Origin: Gammaproteobacteria bacterium
GTDB taxonomy: Bacteria; Pseudomonadota; Gammaproteobacteria; Competibacterales; Competibacteraceae
Reading direction: 5' to 3'
NCBI GenBank assembly: GCA_020047885.1
Contig: JAIFNF010000224.1
Span: 1 to 6,832, forward strand
Length of the DNA: 6,832 nucleotides
This document shows positions 6,083 through 6,832 of the stretch, in pieces; position 1 is the first letter of the stretch, and each line of letters starts with the position of its first letter. Below the pieces are notes generated by a model that was not told the DNA's origin, ran no database searches, and worked only from the letters and a program-made list of their open reading frames with translations. Position numbers and translations under genes: made by a program.

Positions 6083-6403
6083 TTGTCTGACCCGATTAGC
6101 GCGTTCAAAACGACTCTGGTCGAGTTGTGGTTGGGCAGCACCCTCCTCCGAGAGCCTGCTGCTCCCTGAGGCATCACTGCTTTGAATCGTAATATCGGTA
6201 CTGTTGCCATCGCGGGTAATGATTTTTTGGCCATCGGGTGTTTTGATGACCTCGGTCGTACTCGAGCCACTCCCGCCGCTTTGCTTGATGACCGTTGTCG
6301 AATTACCCTGCGGATGGTCTGTAGCCCCACATCCAGCTAAACCAAAGATCATGCTGGAGAGGATAGCGATGGGCCAGCCATTCACCTGACTTGAATAAAC
6401 CAT
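6071..6403 (-). CDS. small lipoprotein with two curlin-like strands
   Basis: This 110-residue protein has a signal peptide with a canonical lipobox, LAGC, at 22-25; the residue after the cysteine is Gly, so outer-membrane sorting is expected. The mature part holds two similar 11-residue segments exactly 33 residues apart, GNSTTVIKQSG (33-43) and GNSTDITIQSS (66-76). Both fit N-S-x5-Q, the first strand of the curlin repeat (E. coli CsgA has NSDLTITQHG). Between them lies KTPDGQKIITRDG, shared with the paralogue downstream. The C-terminus is polar and ends in PQQ. I know no name for this family. It is 80 bp downstream of the small curlin gene and on the same strand, which suggests a role in the same cell-surface assembly, for example as an outer-membrane anchor. 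The start at 6403 is preferred over the frame's earlier ATG (6475) because of its strong ribosome site and signal peptide. Confidence 0.85.
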   Translation of the reverse strand: MVYSSQVNGWPIAILSSMIFGLAGCGATDHPQGNSTTVIKQSGGSGSSTTEVIKTPDGQKIITRDGNSTDITIQSSDASGSSRLSEEGAAQPQLDQSRFERANRVRQPQQ

Positions 6404-6411
6404 GTTGCTGA

Positions 6412-6417
6412 CTCCTT
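6412..6417 (-). promoter_or_regulatory. strong ribosome binding site of the lipoprotein gene
   Basis: AAGGAG on the minus strand stands 8 bases before the ATG at 6403. It is the best Shine-Dalgarno in the window and sets the lipoprotein start. Confidence 0.8.
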
Positions 6418-6433
6418 TATACCGGGATGCCGC

Positions 6434-6447
6434 CTGTCTACCGACAG
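6434..6447. other. small hairpin in the curlin-lipoprotein spacer
   Basis: CTGTC (6434-6438) and GACAG (6443-6447) form a 5-bp stem around TACC. It lies between the curlin stop (6484) and the lipoprotein's ribosome site. There is no U tract, so it is not a standard terminator; it might stabilise an mRNA end, or be chance. Confidence 0.3.
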
Positions 6448-6483
6448 CTATGTTCGACTTGGGATAACGCGCCACTGAGGATA

Positions 6484-6774
6484 TTACCGCTGTGGTGCGG
6501 GGCGCCGTTGCTGTGCGTCATAGCCGTACTGGATGACTTGGTTATCATTGACATCGCCGCGTTGGTAGGTCTCGGCCTGATTGTTCTGTCCAGCCTGCAT
6601 GGTCCCACTGTAGTTCTGACCACAATTCTGCTGGACACGCGAATGATTATTCTTGTCGATCTGGACATTGACATCGACACAGGGGCGGTTGCTGTTGTCA
6701 CGCGCGGCCTGGCTATAAGCAGATGCGCACGGAGCTAAAAGCACAACACTCAAAAGAAAAGGCAGTGTTTTCAT
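6484..6774 (-). CDS. small secreted curlin-repeat protein (CsgB-like)
   Basis: This 96-residue protein starts with a Sec signal peptide (about 1-19, hydrophobic FLLSVVLLAPCASA with ASA cleavage). The mature part is Asn- and Gln-rich and has three contiguous 11-residue units set by Q49, Q60, Q71 and Q82: QNCGQNYSGTM, QAGQNNQAETY and QRGDVNDNQVI. The middle one with its following Gln fits the curlin consensus QxGxxNxAxxxQ exactly. Uninterrupted 11-residue phasing is typical of the nucleator CsgB, whereas CsgA uses longer units. With only three units it is much smaller than CsgA or CsgB (about 150 residues). Two mature cysteines (C32, C51) are unusual for curlins, and C51 sits where Gly is expected. 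I infer a minor or miniature amyloid subunit. The ribosome site is weak (GGA about 10 bases upstream), and the upstream gene, if any, lies beyond the window. Confidence 0.8.
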   Translation of the reverse strand: MKTLPFLLSVVLLAPCASAYSQAARDNSNRPCVDVNVQIDKNNHSRVQQNCGQNYSGTMQAGQNNQAETYQRGDVNDNQVIQYGYDAQQRRPAPQR

Positions 6775-6832
6775 TTCAAATTAGTCCAGGGGCATGGTGA
6801 AAGGGGCCGACGCCTCGCTCTCAGACGACGGC

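Noticed and set aside
6427..6738. Plus-strand frame rich in Ile, Val, Leu and Asp over the small curlin gene.
   Set aside because: The hydrophobic pattern is what reversed Asn/Gln/Asp codons of the curlin repeats give on the other strand; the minus frame has the signal peptide and curlin consensus.
6775..6832. A possible tail of an upstream minus-strand gene ending 6 bp before the small curlin (stop at 6781-6783, preceded by 16 open codons).
   Set aside because: Sixteen open codons are expected by chance nearly half the time, a second frame is also open through to an ATGA overlap with the curlin start, and neither peptide is recognisable.

Overview
The window looks like chromosomal DNA of a gammaproteobacterium. 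This rests on the close resemblance of the PyrE and PgpA readings to the enterobacterial and pseudomonad proteins as I remember them, on a divergent exonuclease III-family/pyrE pair recalling the crc-pyrE neighbourhood of Pseudomonas, and on moderately GC-rich coding sequence. I cannot name the genus from sequence alone.

The left part (about 285-3545) holds four ordinary housekeeping genes. An exonuclease III gene (minus, GTG start) is divergent from pyrE (plus). pyrE converges on and overlaps by 8 bp a nitronate monooxygenase-family flavoprotein gene (minus). That gene is divergent from pgpA, phosphatidylglycerophosphatase A (plus). Positions 1-284 form an AT-richer stretch with no convincing gene and one 14-bp tandem repeat. 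A small hairpin lies between the end of pgpA and the convergent cluster to its right.

The right part (about 3580-6774) is the unusual section: four exported-protein genes on the minus strand, read from right to left. First is a small secreted protein with three contiguous 11-residue curlin-type units (CsgB-like, 6484-6774). Next is a 110-residue lipoprotein with two curlin-like strands spaced 33 residues apart (6071-6403). Its 222-residue paralogue (5220-5888) has lost the canonical lipobox and carries an internal duplication. Last is a 498-residue outer-membrane autotransporter-type protein (3580-5076), whose N-terminal passenger starts with five contiguous 11-residue curlin-type units and whose C-terminal half is a beta-barrel ending in Phe.

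My reading is that these four genes form a candidate alternative functional-amyloid (curli-like) surface system. In it, a nucleator-like curlin domain would be tethered to its own outer-membrane barrel, with small secreted and lipidated curlin-like partners. No csgG, csgE, csgF or csgD homologue is visible here. The repeat phasing is seen directly in the sequence; the functional link between the genes is inference.

The intergenic DNA of this cluster is also structured. A perfect 43-bp tandem duplication reuses the stop codon of the lipoprotein gene. A 66-bp imperfect palindrome with 10-bp internal periodicity sits just upstream of the autotransporter gene.
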